Of a stretch of 64,000 bases of DNA, positions 1 through 9,423 are shown one piece after another. Location: NCBI GenBank assembly GCA_964465065.1, contig CAYXHZ010000010.1, positions 14,387 through 78,386 of the forward strand, read 5' to 3'. The notes beneath the pieces are model-generated. The model had not been told where the DNA came from and did not search any database. It worked only from the letters and a program-made list of their open reading frames with translations. A program made the translations under genes and the position numbers. How positions within the stretch are numbered: the first letter of the stretch is position 1; each line of letters begins with the position of its first letter. The DNA comes from CAYMND01 sp964465065. Lineage in GTDB: Bacteria > Acidobacteriota > Aminicenantia > UBA2199.

Positions 1-2097
1 TTCCTCGACGTGGTGCAGCTTGAGGTTTTTGACCGTGCGCACGAAGTTCAGCATTTCTTCGACCGGAATTTCGCTGCGGCCATTGCTTTCGACGATCTCT
101 TCCAGAGCCTCCAGACAATCCCAGTGCAGGTGTTCCAAGTCGCGCAGCGAATAGATGGTGTTTTTGCCCAGGATGGTGTTGGGACCGTGCTTGAACTCGG
201 CGGCATCGTAGCCTTCGGCATGGTTGAGCACCACTTCGCGGATCTTGAGCGCGCCTTCCTTGGACAGACCGGCCAGCGATGCGCCCAGGATGTGCAGCGA
301 CGGCTTGAGGAAGGTTTTCAGGGCCACCTCGGTGATATCCGTATCCAGTTCGCGCAGGGTGAAGCCCATATGGTACTTGATCTTGTCCAGGGTCTGTTTG
401 GCCAGCGCGTCGCTCTGGCTCATGCCGGCGGCCAGGATGTAGAGCAGGGCTATCTGGCTGATGAACGACTTGGTGGCGGCCACGGCGATCTCCGGTCCGC
501 ACAGCAAGGGCAGGTAAAAGTCGGATTTTTCCTGGGGCAGGGTCGAATTCTCGTTGTTGACCAGGCAGACCAGGGTGAGTTTCTCCCCATGCCGGGCCCG
601 CAGATCGTTGAAGATGTCGACCAGGTCTTTCGTCTCGCCCGACTGGCTGATGCCCATGACCACGTCCTGGCTGGTGACCGAAGACATGTAGGAGGAACGA
701 AAGGTGCCGGGGTTGGCCGGAATCAGCGACAGCCGGGTCAGGTTGTTGAACAGGTACGCCCCGGTCAGGGCGGCGTGGTACGAGGTCCCGGAGGCCACCA
801 CGAACAGGCGCCCGCCGGCGGCGGCCAGATTCTGGAAACGCTCCACCAGCCGGTTCTTGAAGCGCAGAATCATGCGTTTCTTCTTCCAGATCAACATGCG
901 GTCCAGCACGAACAGGCGGGCGAACCAGCTTTCGTCGAAATCCAGCAATTCGGTCAACAGAGCCGCCTCCTCGGACTGGAAACCGCTGAACTGCAGTTCG
1001 CGGGTCAGCTGCGGGGCGGCGGCTACGATCTGGTCGTAGACGGTGAGGTAATTGGCGTCAGCGAGAATCTTCTCGAATTCACGCTTCATCGAGGCCCGGT
1101 CGAAAACGGCGTAGAGCCGCAACAGGGCGTAGAGCAGCTCGCGGCACTCGTCGGGTTTTTGCTCGAAGACCTCGAACAGGACGGTTTCGGCCGGGTCGGC
1201 GAAGTAATAGCGGACCAACTGGTCGATATTCTGCGACGAGGTGTAGATCTCCTGTTCCATGAAATAGTGAAACTTGGGAGCCAGGGAGATGTCGGCGATG
1301 TTGAGCCGGGACCGGGTCAGGCCCGGCACGTGCTCGCTTTCCCCCTTGAGGGAGAACACCGTATAGCTGCCGCTGGTGAAGTACAGGCCATCCCCCTCGG
1401 TAAGCGGGATCAGGAACCGGGTCTTGGACAGTATGGAGGTCAGGTCGGAGCTGACGACGATGAAATCGCCGTGGGCGTCACTCCCCTTGCCGGCGTAGAG
1501 GGACGAACCGGATTTCATGGCGAACACGCCGTCGATATCCGGAGCGGTGACACAGGCGGCGTAAGAGCCTTCCGCCTTGCGCTGGGCCATGCGGATGGCC
1601 CGGATCATGGTCTTCACCCGTCGGTCGTGGTCGGCCCGTCCGGTCGGATCGAGCTCGCCCAGATACAGGGCGTAAAAATGCTCGACCAGGTGTACCAGCA
1701 TTTCGCCGTCGTTGTCGGACAGCGGATTGTGGCCGTTCTCGCGCAGGAACTCCTTGAGCCGGTCGGTGTTGGACAGGTTGCCGTTGTGGGCGCCGACCAG
1801 GTGAACCAGGCAACGGACTTCGTGCGGCTGGGCGTTGACATCGGTGACGGCGCCGTAGGTGGCCCAACGCACCTGGCCGATGAAGCGCCGGCCGGTCATG
1901 CGTTCGATCTCCAGTTCCTCCACCACCCGCGAAGGAGCGCCCACCTTCTTTTTCAGCTGGACGGCGCCGTCGGTCTTCAGGATGGCCGCACCGGTGGAAT
2001 CGTAGCCCCGGTATTCCAGTTTCTTGAGCAGAAAGGCCGCCTCTTTGCCCAGGTTCTCGTTGTGATCCGCATAGACTATGGATACCACTCCGCACAT
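1..2097 (-). CDS. glmS: Glutamine--fructose-6-phosphate aminotransferase (isomerizing), enlarged form, 3' end outside the window
   Basis: It makes glucosamine-6-phosphate from fructose-6-phosphate and glutamine, the first step toward peptidoglycan and lipopolysaccharide amino sugars. The N-terminus reads MCGVVSIVY, so Cys2 would be the exposed nucleophile of the class II glutaminase. The first SIS domain has VVASGTSYHAAL and SQSGETKDLVD, and the second has AEFKHGPNTILG. Two ATGs are adjacent (2100 and 2097); I chose 2097 because Cys must follow Met and GGAGG then lies 6 nt upstream. Between the glutaminase end (MEQEIY, about residue 280) and the first SIS domain (about residue 427) there are roughly 150 residues, where E. 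coli GlmS has about 50. At least 699 residues are visible and the end is missing, so it is well over the usual 600 or so. Confidence 0.93.
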   Translation of the reverse strand, partial: MCGVVSIVYADHNENLGKEAAFLLKKLEYRGYDSTGAAILKTDGAVQLKKKVGAPSRVVEELEIERMTGRRFIGQVRWATYGAVTDVNAQPHEVRCLVHLVGAHNGNLSNTDRLKEFLRENGHNPLSDNDGEMLVHLVEHFYALYLGELDPTGRADHDRRVKTMIRAIRMAQRKAEGSYAACVTAPDIDGVFAMKSGSSLYAGKGSDAHGDFIVVSSDLTSILSKTRFLIPLTEGDGLYFTSGSYTVFSLKGESEHVPGLTRSRLNIADISLAPKFHYFMEQEIYTSSQNIDQLVRYYFADPAETVLFEVFEQKPDECRELLYALLRLYAVFDRASMKREFEKILADANYLTVYDQIVAAAPQLTRELQFSGFQSEEAALLTELLDFDESWFARLFVLDRMLIWKKKRMILRFKNRLVERFQNLAAAGGRLFVVASGTSYHAALTGAYLFNNLTRLSLIPANPGTFRSSYMSSVTSQDVVMGISQSGETKDLVDIFNDLRARHGEKLTLVCLVNNENSTLPQEKSDFYLPLLCGPEIAVAATKSFISQIALLYILAAGMSQSDALAKQTLDKIKYHMGFTLRELDTDITEVALKTFLKPSLHILGASLAGLSKEGALKIREVVLNHAEGYDAAEFKHGPNTILGKNTIYSLRDLEHLHWDCLEALEEIVESNGRSEIPVEEMLNFVRTVKNLKLHHVEE

Positions 2098-2100
2098 CAT

Positions 2101-2380
2101 CAGCCTCCAGATGTCCTCACCCGCACCAGTGATCCGGTTTCGCTCAGGGACAACGCATGTCGAATACTAGCGCAAAGAGGAGGGACAAAGCAAGGGGCGT
2201 TCCGGTCCTGGACCTTTTCGACAGAATCAGCTTGTCGAAACACCGGCTTGACCACATAAATATATTTTGGACGGTCACCGACACCGTTCCCGACATCATG
2301 ATCCGGTTTGCACCTCCACGGGGGGGTAGGTACATGAAACTGGCCGTCAAGGTCGCCACTACCCTGGGCAAAGACTGAGC
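2101..2380. other. Intergenic region upstream of glmS
   Basis: About 280 bases separate the end of the hybrid kinase from glmS, both on the minus strand. It should hold the glmS promoter and leader. I see no convincing gene. A perfect 8-9-8 inverted repeat (TTTCGACA/TGTCGAAA) occupies 2216-2240. It has no T-tract on either side, so it does not look like a terminator. I could not recognise a glmS ribozyme core. Confidence 0.4.
2216..2240. repeat. Perfect 8-bp inverted repeat upstream of glmS
   Basis: TTTCGACA at 2216-2223 pairs with TGTCGAAA at 2233-2240 across a 9-base loop. It lies about 120 nt upstream of the glmS start. It could be an operator or a dispersed repeat; the sequence alone does not decide. 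Confidence 0.4.
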
Positions 2381-5300
2381 CTACTTCTTGAGCAAGGCCT
2401 CGACTTTTGTCGCCAGATCGTGGGTATTGAACGGCTTCTGCAAAAATGTCGTCCCTGACACCTGACCGTCACGATCCAGGACAATCCGATCCGTATAGCC
2501 GGACATAAAAAGCGTTTTCAGATCAGGGAGTACTTTCTGTATCCGGTCTTTCAACTCCGGCCCCGTCGTCATCGGCATGATCACATCGCTGATCAACAGG
2601 TCCGGCCTGACCATTCCCGACTGCACCATGGACAAGGCTTCCTGCGCACTGCTGAAACTGGTCACCCGGTAGCCCAGGTCGGACAAAGTCCGCTCTGTCA
2701 GCTGCAGCAACGATTTCTCGTCGTCCACCACCAGAACCATCTGGCCCGTCCCCCTGGGGCGCACCGGCAACACTTCGTCTTCATCAAATTTCGGGAATCG
2801 TCCGCTGGCCGGCAAATAGACCTTGAAGGTCGTGCCCTTTCCGGGCTCCGAATACGCCCAGACATTACCACCGCTCTGCTTGACGATTCCATAAACCGTC
2901 GACAAGCCCAGGCCGGTACCTTTTCCCAATTCTTTGGTTGTATAGAACGGCTCGAATATCTGAGCTATGACCTCTGGAGCCATGCCGCAGCCATTGTCGG
3001 AGACATTGATCTGAATGTAGTGCCCGGGAGTCACCCCGGAATGATTCTGTGCGAACTCTTGATCCAAAACCACCGAATTGGTATCGATGGTCAGATTCCC
3101 GCCATCGGGCATCGCATCGCGGGCGTTGACCACCAGGTTCATCATCACCTGTTCGATCTGCCCGGGATCAGCCAGGGTCGGGAAGAGGTTTTCTTCCAGG
3201 TGCATTTGCAGAATGATATCCTCTCCGATCAGACGGCGCAGCATTTTTTCCATGCCCAGCAACAGCTGATTGATGTCCAGCACCACGGGCTGAAGCGTCT
3301 GCCGGCGGCTGAAGGCCAGCAGCTGCCGGGTCAGTGCCGCCGAACGTTTGGCGGCATCGACGATTTCCAGCGCGTCCTGGCGCGCCCGGCTCTGTTCCGG
3401 CATACTGCGAACCAGAGCCTCGCCGTAGCCGAGAATGATGCACAGCATGTTGTTGAAGTCATGGGCCACACCCCCTGCCAGCCGTCCGATCGATTCCAGC
3501 TTCTGCACCTGACGAAACTGTTCTTCGAGCCGCCGGTTCTCGTCAACGGTCCGTTTCCGTTCGACCTGTTCCCAGACCGCGCCCATCAGCAAAGAAAGCT
3601 GCAGCACATCGGCGTCTTCGTAGGGCTGTTCCTTGTTGGCCATGCCGACTGTCGCGACAATGCGGTCATTCTGAAAGATCGGTACCGTCAGAAAACGCTT
3701 CAGGTGCACATGCCCCTGGGGGTAGCCTTTCTTCAATGGATCGGCTTGTTCGTATTCATTGATCACGATGGGTCTGCGCTGCCGCACAGCTTCGCCCCAG
3801 ATACCGGTTTTATCAAGATGGTACAGGGTTTCCGGGTTGGTGACCCGGCATTCCGCCATGACCTCCTTGGACCAGGAGTTGAGGGTGAACTCCTGTGTCT
3901 TTTCACTGTAGTAGTAGATGTAACCGATCCGGCTGCCGGTGATGCGTATGGCCTCTTCCAGGGAGTAGTCAAGAAGCTTCTGTATGGAGTCGGTCTGATA
4001 CTGCAGGATGTTGTTGAGACTCTTCAGCCGGTTCTGCCCGCGTATCAGCTCCTCTTCCGCCCATTTACGCATGGTTATGTCCCGGATGACATGGACGGCC
4101 CCGCGATAGCGGCCGTTGGCATCCGTTAGCGGATCCACGGTGATTTCGTACCAGCTGCCGCCCATCGCCAGAACGGTACTGTCCCGCTTCAGACTGTCCC
4201 GGACCTTGACCGTCGGACATTCCTGGATCGGCTCGCTTGAATTGTGCACGATCATCCAGCAGGGCCGGCCGATCATGTCGCTTTCATTCTTTTTGAAGAA
4301 CAGAACGGCACTCTGGTTGACCCGGAGGATCCGGTTCTGTTCGTCCAGGATGACGATGGCGTCTCCGGAAGCGTCGAATGTCGTCTTCCAGTCCTGGGCC
4401 ATGCGTTCCAGCGCCTGTTCGTCCTTCTTGCGCTCGCTGATGTCCTGGAGGGCCCCCTGCACCTTGACGATCCGCCCGGAGGAATCCCGTACCGCCTCCC
4501 CGATCGACCGGACCCAGGCGCGTTTACCACTGGCGGTAACGATTTCCAGCTCTTCGTCGTAAGGAGTTCCGTCCCTTGCGCAAGCCGAAAACACTTTGGA
4601 GACCCGGTCCCGCCATTCCGGAGTGTAGAATTCGAGTCTGCCCTCAAGGCTTGGACTGTAACCTGTCGGCATCTCATGGATGGCCGCCGTTTCATCGGAC
4701 CATTTCACTTGTTTTCGATCCAGATCGATGACCCAGCCACCCAGGCGGGCCATTTCCCCGGCAATCCTGAGCAAGGCAAGCTGTTCCTGAAGTCTGATCG
4801 TAAGCTGGCGTTGCTCGCTGATATCCTTGGCAATGACCATGACACCGGTGATCTGCCCGTTCTGCACGATCGGAGTCCAGCTCACCTCGTAATGAGTGTC
4901 GAGATCGGGATGATACTGCGCCTCGGTAAAGGACTCGCCGGCCAAGGCCCGGTCGATGCCCTGCCGGGTCGTTTCTCTCAGTTGCGGAAAGGATATGTAC
5001 TGCAAGAAATTCTTGCCGATCTCGATGTCGACGCCCAGGAGCCGCTTCATTTCAGACCGGTGCAACTCGTTGAACACGGTATAATTGTTGCGGGTATCGA
5101 CCGCCAGAATGACCATGTCCTTCGAACTGTTGATCAGCGCCGACAGCAGACTGTTACGGGCGATCAGGTCTTCTTCGGCTTTTCGGCGCAGGCTGATGTC
5201 GCGCCCCATGCACAGCATGAGACCCTGGCCGACCAGGGGTGTAGCGACCCAGGAGACCGTGATCACCCGGCCATTTTTGGCGATATAGCGGTTCACGAAA

Positions 5301-6013
5301 TCGAATGTCAGTTGATTCGCTGCCAGTCTGGCAACTTCCTGATTGTTGATCATGTGGTCGTCAGGATGGATGAAATCGAGAAACGGCCGGGCCATCATTT
5401 CCTGACGCGAATACCCGAGCACCTCTTCCCAGACCGGATTGAGGTATTTGAAATACCCGTCCATTCCGGCAATGCATATGAATTCACGGGACAGATTCAG
5501 AATCCGTTCCTTTTCTTCTTCGAGCTCCAATCGCGGACCGATATCCCGGATGGCCGCGACATATACCGATCTGCCCTCCCATACCGTGAAGCGTGCCGTG
5601 ATTTCAACCGGAAAGCGTTTCCCGTCTTTCTTTTTATGCCAGCGCAACGGGATCGTAACGGTTTGTATGCCCGACACCGGATCTTGACGCACGACCTTCG
5701 GGGGCGGCTCGGGGTCGGCGGACAAGTCGAGGTTTCTCATACCCAACAACTCATCGCGGCTGTATCCGTACAGAGTGGTGGCGGCCGTATTGGCCGACAG
5801 GATTTCACCGGACTGGTCGTCGATTACGAAAATGGCGTCCGGTTCGGCTTCGATCAGCAGGCTGTAATCAGCCAAGCGCGCTTTGAGAGCGTCATTTTCC
5901 CGCTGGATTTCCTCGAGTCGATCTTGTAATTCCGACTCCGTTCCGGACAGATTTTTTTTCATCTGTTCACCACATGATCGCTTGATCTCATTGATATATT
6001 GCTGTGTATTCAT
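2381..6013 (-). CDS. Multi-PAS hybrid sensor histidine kinase with C-terminal receiver
   Basis: A cytoplasmic hybrid kinase of about 1210 residues without membrane segments. In order: about five PAS domains (roughly 50-660; one contains GYSRDELLG, another GYSRQEMMARP and FIHPDDH), a GAF domain (about 675-835), a phospho-acceptor segment GGVAHDFNN (about 860), an ATPase domain with NARDAMPDGG and GKGTGLGLSTVYGIV (about 960-1070), and a receiver with VLVVDDEKS, phospho-Asp in LLISDVIMP and a conserved Lys in LQKPF. The signal is probably sensed in the cytoplasm; the ligand is unknown. The start is uncertain: the frame is open to 6067, but only the ATG at 6013 (MNTQQYINEI) looks like the start of a folded N-terminus, and no strong ribosome site decides it. 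It is divergent from the next operon. Confidence 0.88.
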   Translation of the reverse strand: MNTQQYINEIKRSCGEQMKKNLSGTESELQDRLEEIQRENDALKARLADYSLLIEAEPDAIFVIDDQSGEILSANTAATTLYGYSRDELLGMRNLDLSADPEPPPKVVRQDPVSGIQTVTIPLRWHKKKDGKRFPVEITARFTVWEGRSVYVAAIRDIGPRLELEEEKERILNLSREFICIAGMDGYFKYLNPVWEEVLGYSRQEMMARPFLDFIHPDDHMINNQEVARLAANQLTFDFVNRYIAKNGRVITVSWVATPLVGQGLMLCMGRDISLRRKAEEDLIARNSLLSALINSSKDMVILAVDTRNNYTVFNELHRSEMKRLLGVDIEIGKNFLQYISFPQLRETTRQGIDRALAGESFTEAQYHPDLDTHYEVSWTPIVQNGQITGVMVIAKDISEQRQLTIRLQEQLALLRIAGEMARLGGWVIDLDRKQVKWSDETAAIHEMPTGYSPSLEGRLEFYTPEWRDRVSKVFSACARDGTPYDEELEIVTASGKRAWVRSIGEAVRDSSGRIVKVQGALQDISERKKDEQALERMAQDWKTTFDASGDAIVILDEQNRILRVNQSAVLFFKKNESDMIGRPCWMIVHNSSEPIQECPTVKVRDSLKRDSTVLAMGGSWYEITVDPLTDANGRYRGAVHVIRDITMRKWAEEELIRGQNRLKSLNNILQYQTDSIQKLLDYSLEEAIRITGSRIGYIYYYSEKTQEFTLNSWSKEVMAECRVTNPETLYHLDKTGIWGEAVRQRRPIVINEYEQADPLKKGYPQGHVHLKRFLTVPIFQNDRIVATVGMANKEQPYEDADVLQLSLLMGAVWEQVERKRTVDENRRLEEQFRQVQKLESIGRLAGGVAHDFNNMLCIILGYGEALVRSMPEQSRARQDALEIVDAAKRSAALTRQLLAFSRRQTLQPVVLDINQLLLGMEKMLRRLIGEDIILQMHLEENLFPTLADPGQIEQVMMNLVVNARDAMPDGGNLTIDTNSVVLDQEFAQNHSGVTPGHYIQINVSDNGCGMAPEVIAQIFEPFYTTKELGKGTGLGLSTVYGIVKQSGGNVWAYSEPGKGTTFKVYLPASGRFPKFDEDEVLPVRPRGTGQMVLVVDDEKSLLQLTERTLSDLGYRVTSFSSAQEALSMVQSGMVRPDLLISDVIMPMTTGPELKDRIQKVLPDLKTLFMSGYTDRIVLDRDGQVSGTTFLQKPFNTHDLATKVEALLKK

Positions 6014-6277
6014 TGATTTTCCATCTTTCATCATGTAATGCCGCATTGCACATCCCATCATCACCACGCCCGCTGGCCCGGCAGCCGGTTCAACGGCTTG
6101 TACCGGTTCTGATCGGGAGTACGGATCCGCTGATTGTGACGTTCAAAAACGACCTATACAAAAAAGAAAATTCCAAATCATCCCCCCGACCGAAAGACGA
6201 AGACGCGGTTGAAAACCCCACTTGTTTATACTACTTAATTCATAGACAGTGCGGATTCGGAAACACAACCGAGGCAC

Positions 6278-8692
6278 ATGAAAACCAGAGAGATACCCTA
6301 CCGCTCCATTTACGAAACTTCCCGTGACGCGATCGTTCTTTTCAACCGTAAGAGTTGTATCGATTGCAATCCCGCGACCCTGAAGCTGTTCGGGCTGACG
6401 AACAAAGAACAACTGCTCGATGAAAGATACCGGACCGACGACAAATCGTTGCAACTCGCGCTCGCGACGTTCCGCAGTTACGAGCAGGCGGTGTTCGAAG
6501 CCCTGTTTCGGGCCGATTTTTCCTTCAAGTGGAGTTATCTGGGCGACGGCCAGAAAATCGTCACCCTGGAAACCGCGATCCGTGCCTTCGAACATCAAAA
6601 TGACACCATCATCATGGCCAACATCCGCGACATCAGTCTGCACGTCAGCCAGCAGACGATGATCATGGAGAAAGAAGGACGTTACCGCGAGCTCATCGAC
6701 AATTTGCACGACGGGGTCATGATTCTCCATTACGACGCCCGCTCCGACGATTTTCTGATCATGGAGCTCAACAAAACCGCCGAAAGCATCGAAGGCAAGA
6801 GCGCCCGGGAATTGTTGTCGCACTACCTTTTCGAGTGCAACCCTTTCCTGCGGGAACATCAGCTGGCCCAGACCCTGAAAAAAGTCCACGACACGCATGT
6901 TCCCGAGAGTCTGGTGTATCACTTCTCCTCTACCCCCGACCCCCAGGAAACCGTCATGGGCTGGCGCGATGCCAACATTTTTTCGCTGCCCAACAACGAA
7001 CTGGCCCTCGTCTACCGGGACATCAGCCTGCAACGACAGGTCGAGAGAGAGATCATCTAGCTGTCTCAGGCGCTCAAGCAGATCCCGTCCATGGTCGTCA
7101 TCACCGACAAAAACGGCCTGATCGAGTATGTCAATCCCAAATTCACGGAAGTGACCGGATACGAAATCAGTGAAGTCATCAATCAGAACCCCAAAATTCT
7201 GGCCAGCGGCCGGACCGATCCCTCCATTTACCAAAACATGTGGGAAACCATTCGCAGCGGCGCCATCTGGAGAGGAGAGTTCGTCAACCGCCGTAAAAAC
7301 GGACAGTTTTATACCGAGGCCCTGTCCATCACCCCGATAAAACAAAACTCGGGAGAAATCACCAACTATCTGGCCATAAAAGAAGACGTCACCGAACAGA
7401 ACATGACGCAGAACCGGCTCAAAGAAAGCGAGGAACGGTTCCGCAACCTGTTCGAAGAATCCCAGGACATGATCTATATCTGTTCGCCCGACGACACCAT
7501 CCTCAATATCAACTCGGCCGGAGTCGACATGCTGGGCTACCCCGGCAAACCGGCGTTATTGAAAGAGAACATGAAAAATCTCTATCAGGACGAGAGCCTC
7601 TGGAACAACAAAATCGATATCCTGAGCTACACCAAAGGCATGAAGGAACTGGAAACCGTCATGATACGGCAGAACGGATCGGCGATTTTTGTCACCGAAA
7701 GCATCAATGCCGTTTACGATGCGGATAAAGAACTTGTCGCGCTGCGGGGTTTTGTCCGTGACGTCAGCGATACCGTACGGCGCCGAAAAGAGCTCGAAGC
7801 GACCAACGCCGAGCTCAAAGAGGCCAACCTCCGTATCCAGAAAACCCAGTCGCAGCTCATTCAGCAGGAGAAGCTGGCCTCCATCGGCAATCTGGCCGCA
7901 GGGATCGCCCACGAGCTGAACAATCCGCTCGGCTTTGTGTCCAGCAATTTCATGACCCTGCAAAAGTACATGAATCTGTTCATCGAATACATCAATATCT
8001 GGAGCCAGATAAACCGGGAAAGCCTCAGCCCGGATCAGAAAAGAGCGATCGCCGACCAGGCGGCGGCTTTCTACCGTGACAGACAAATGGATTTCATTCT
8101 CAAGGACCTGGGCGACCTGTTCAGCGAATCCGAGGACGGATTGAGGCGGATGAACTCGATCGTCGAGAACATGCGCAGCTTCTCCCGGATCGATCACAGC
8201 GGCAGCGCGGCCTTATACGACATCAATCAGGGAATAGAAAACACTCTGATCGTCGCCCGCAACGAGATCAAGTATGTCGCAGATGTCCGGAAGGAACTCG
8301 CTCCGATCGAGTCGTTCATGTGCCGTGGCGACCAGATCAACCAGGTCCTGCTCAACATTGTGGTCAACGCCGCCCAGGCCATCAAAGAGCAAGCCAGACA
8401 AGACCGAGGAACCATCATCATCCGCTCCCGTCAGGAGCAGGATGACATCGTCTGCGAGATCCAAGACGACGGTCCGGGGATCCCGCCGGAAATACAGAAC
8501 AAGATTTTCGATCCTTTCTTCACGACCAAACCGGTCGGAAAAGGAACCGGATTGGGCCTGAACATCTCCTACGATATTGTCGTCAACAAGCATAAAGGGC
8601 TGCTTTCGGTCGACAGCGAGCCGGGCAAAGGCAGTCTGTTCACCATCCGCATTCCGAGAAAACCTGCCGAAAAGGAGGAAATGACAGCATGA
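6278..8692 (+). pseudogene. PAS sensor histidine kinase interrupted by an in-frame TAG
   Basis: Two open stretches, 6278-7060 and 7091-8692, lie in the same frame and are separated only by a TAG at 7058-7060. Read through, they give one PAS kinase of about 804 residues. Two PAS domains precede the stop. After it come a PAS (MVVITDKNGLIEYVNP), another PAS (MIYICSPDDTILNI), a phospho-acceptor segment LAAGIAHELNNP and an ATPase domain with NVVVNAAQ-like N box and GKGTGLGLNISYD. The stop sits in the helix linking two PAS domains, where Gln (CAG) would be usual. The start has GAGGC just upstream. The gene heads an operon and overlaps the next gene by ATGA at 8689. It may be a real nonsense mutation, an assembly error, or a kinase restarted inside; the downstream half still holds the whole catalytic core. 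Confidence 0.7.
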
Positions 8693-9414
8693 ACGAACAA
8701 AACGCAGCATTTTCCCACCACAAAGTTCTCTTCGTCGACGATGAAATCAACTTGCTCAGATCGATCGCCCGTGCCCTGCACGATGAATCCTTCGGTCAGG
8801 AATATTACGATTCACCCCGAAAAGCCCTGATCGCCCTGCAGCAGCAGAGGTTCACCGTCGTGGTCAGCGACCTGAAAATGCCGGAGTTGAGCGGCCTGGA
8901 CTTTCTCACCCTCGTCAAGCGGGATCACCCCAAGCTTGTCCGCATCATCGCCACCGGCGTCACCGACCTGAGCGAGGTCTTGACTGCCATGCGCAGCGGT
9001 GAAACCCATCGCTACATCAGCAAACCGATCAACATCAGCGAGGAACTGCTGCCGACCTTGCAGCAAAGCTTCGAGTGGTACGACATGCACCGCACTCAGG
9101 AACGTCTGACCGAAGAATTGATCGAGCTCAGCACGTACTTGCAGCACCAGAAGGAGGAAATCGCCTTCTTCAAGGATCTCTCGGAAAAATCCAACCTGCG
9201 CAAAGAAGAGCTGCTGGTCCGGATCAACACGCTCCTGCCGGATCTCTTCAGAATCTTGTACAGAACGCTGCCGCTGATCGATGCAGGCAGCCCCAAGGTC
9301 TTCCAGGAACTGGCAGAATTGCTCGGCAGGAACAGAGAAGCCTTCGACGCCCTGAGAACAGATCTGGCCGAAGCCCTGATCACCCTCGAATGCCAACCGG
9401 GCGATCCGATATGA
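8689..9414 (+). CDS. Response regulator with receiver domain and coiled-coil tail
   Basis: A 241-residue protein. The receiver occupies about 12-130 with VLFVDDEINLL, phospho-Asp in VVVSDLKMPELSG, a conserved Thr in IIATG and Lys in YISKPI. This style resembles RpfG-type receivers that usually precede an HD-GYP domain, but here the domain is replaced by a charged helical tail (about 135-240) with no recognised output. It starts inside the stop of the upstream kinase (ATGA), so it is probably translationally coupled and its likely partner. Confidence 0.82.
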   Translation: MNEQNAAFSHHKVLFVDDEINLLRSIARALHDESFGQEYYDSPRKALIALQQQRFTVVVSDLKMPELSGLDFLTLVKRDHPKLVRIIATGVTDLSEVLTAMRSGETHRYISKPINISEELLPTLQQSFEWYDMHRTQERLTEELIELSTYLQHQKEEIAFFKDLSEKSNLRKEELLVRINTLLPDLFRILYRTLPLIDAGSPKVFQELAELLGRNREAFDALRTDLAEALITLECQPGDPI

Positions 9415-9423
9415 GGCGAAGCG

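Noticed and set aside
10..2259. A 749-codon plus-strand open frame opposite glmS
   Set aside because: It is the antisense of glmS, whose glutaminase and SIS motifs are unmistakable on the minus strand; the plus-strand product is low-complexity and has no family features.
2101..2380. glmS ribozyme upstream of glmS
   Set aside because: I could not find the conserved core or pseudoknot arms; only one simple inverted repeat is visible.
7058..7060. TAG as pyrrolysine or another recoded codon
   Set aside because: TAG ends other genes here normally and the position is in a linker helix where Gln is expected; the other interrupted gene has TAA. A point change or error is simpler.
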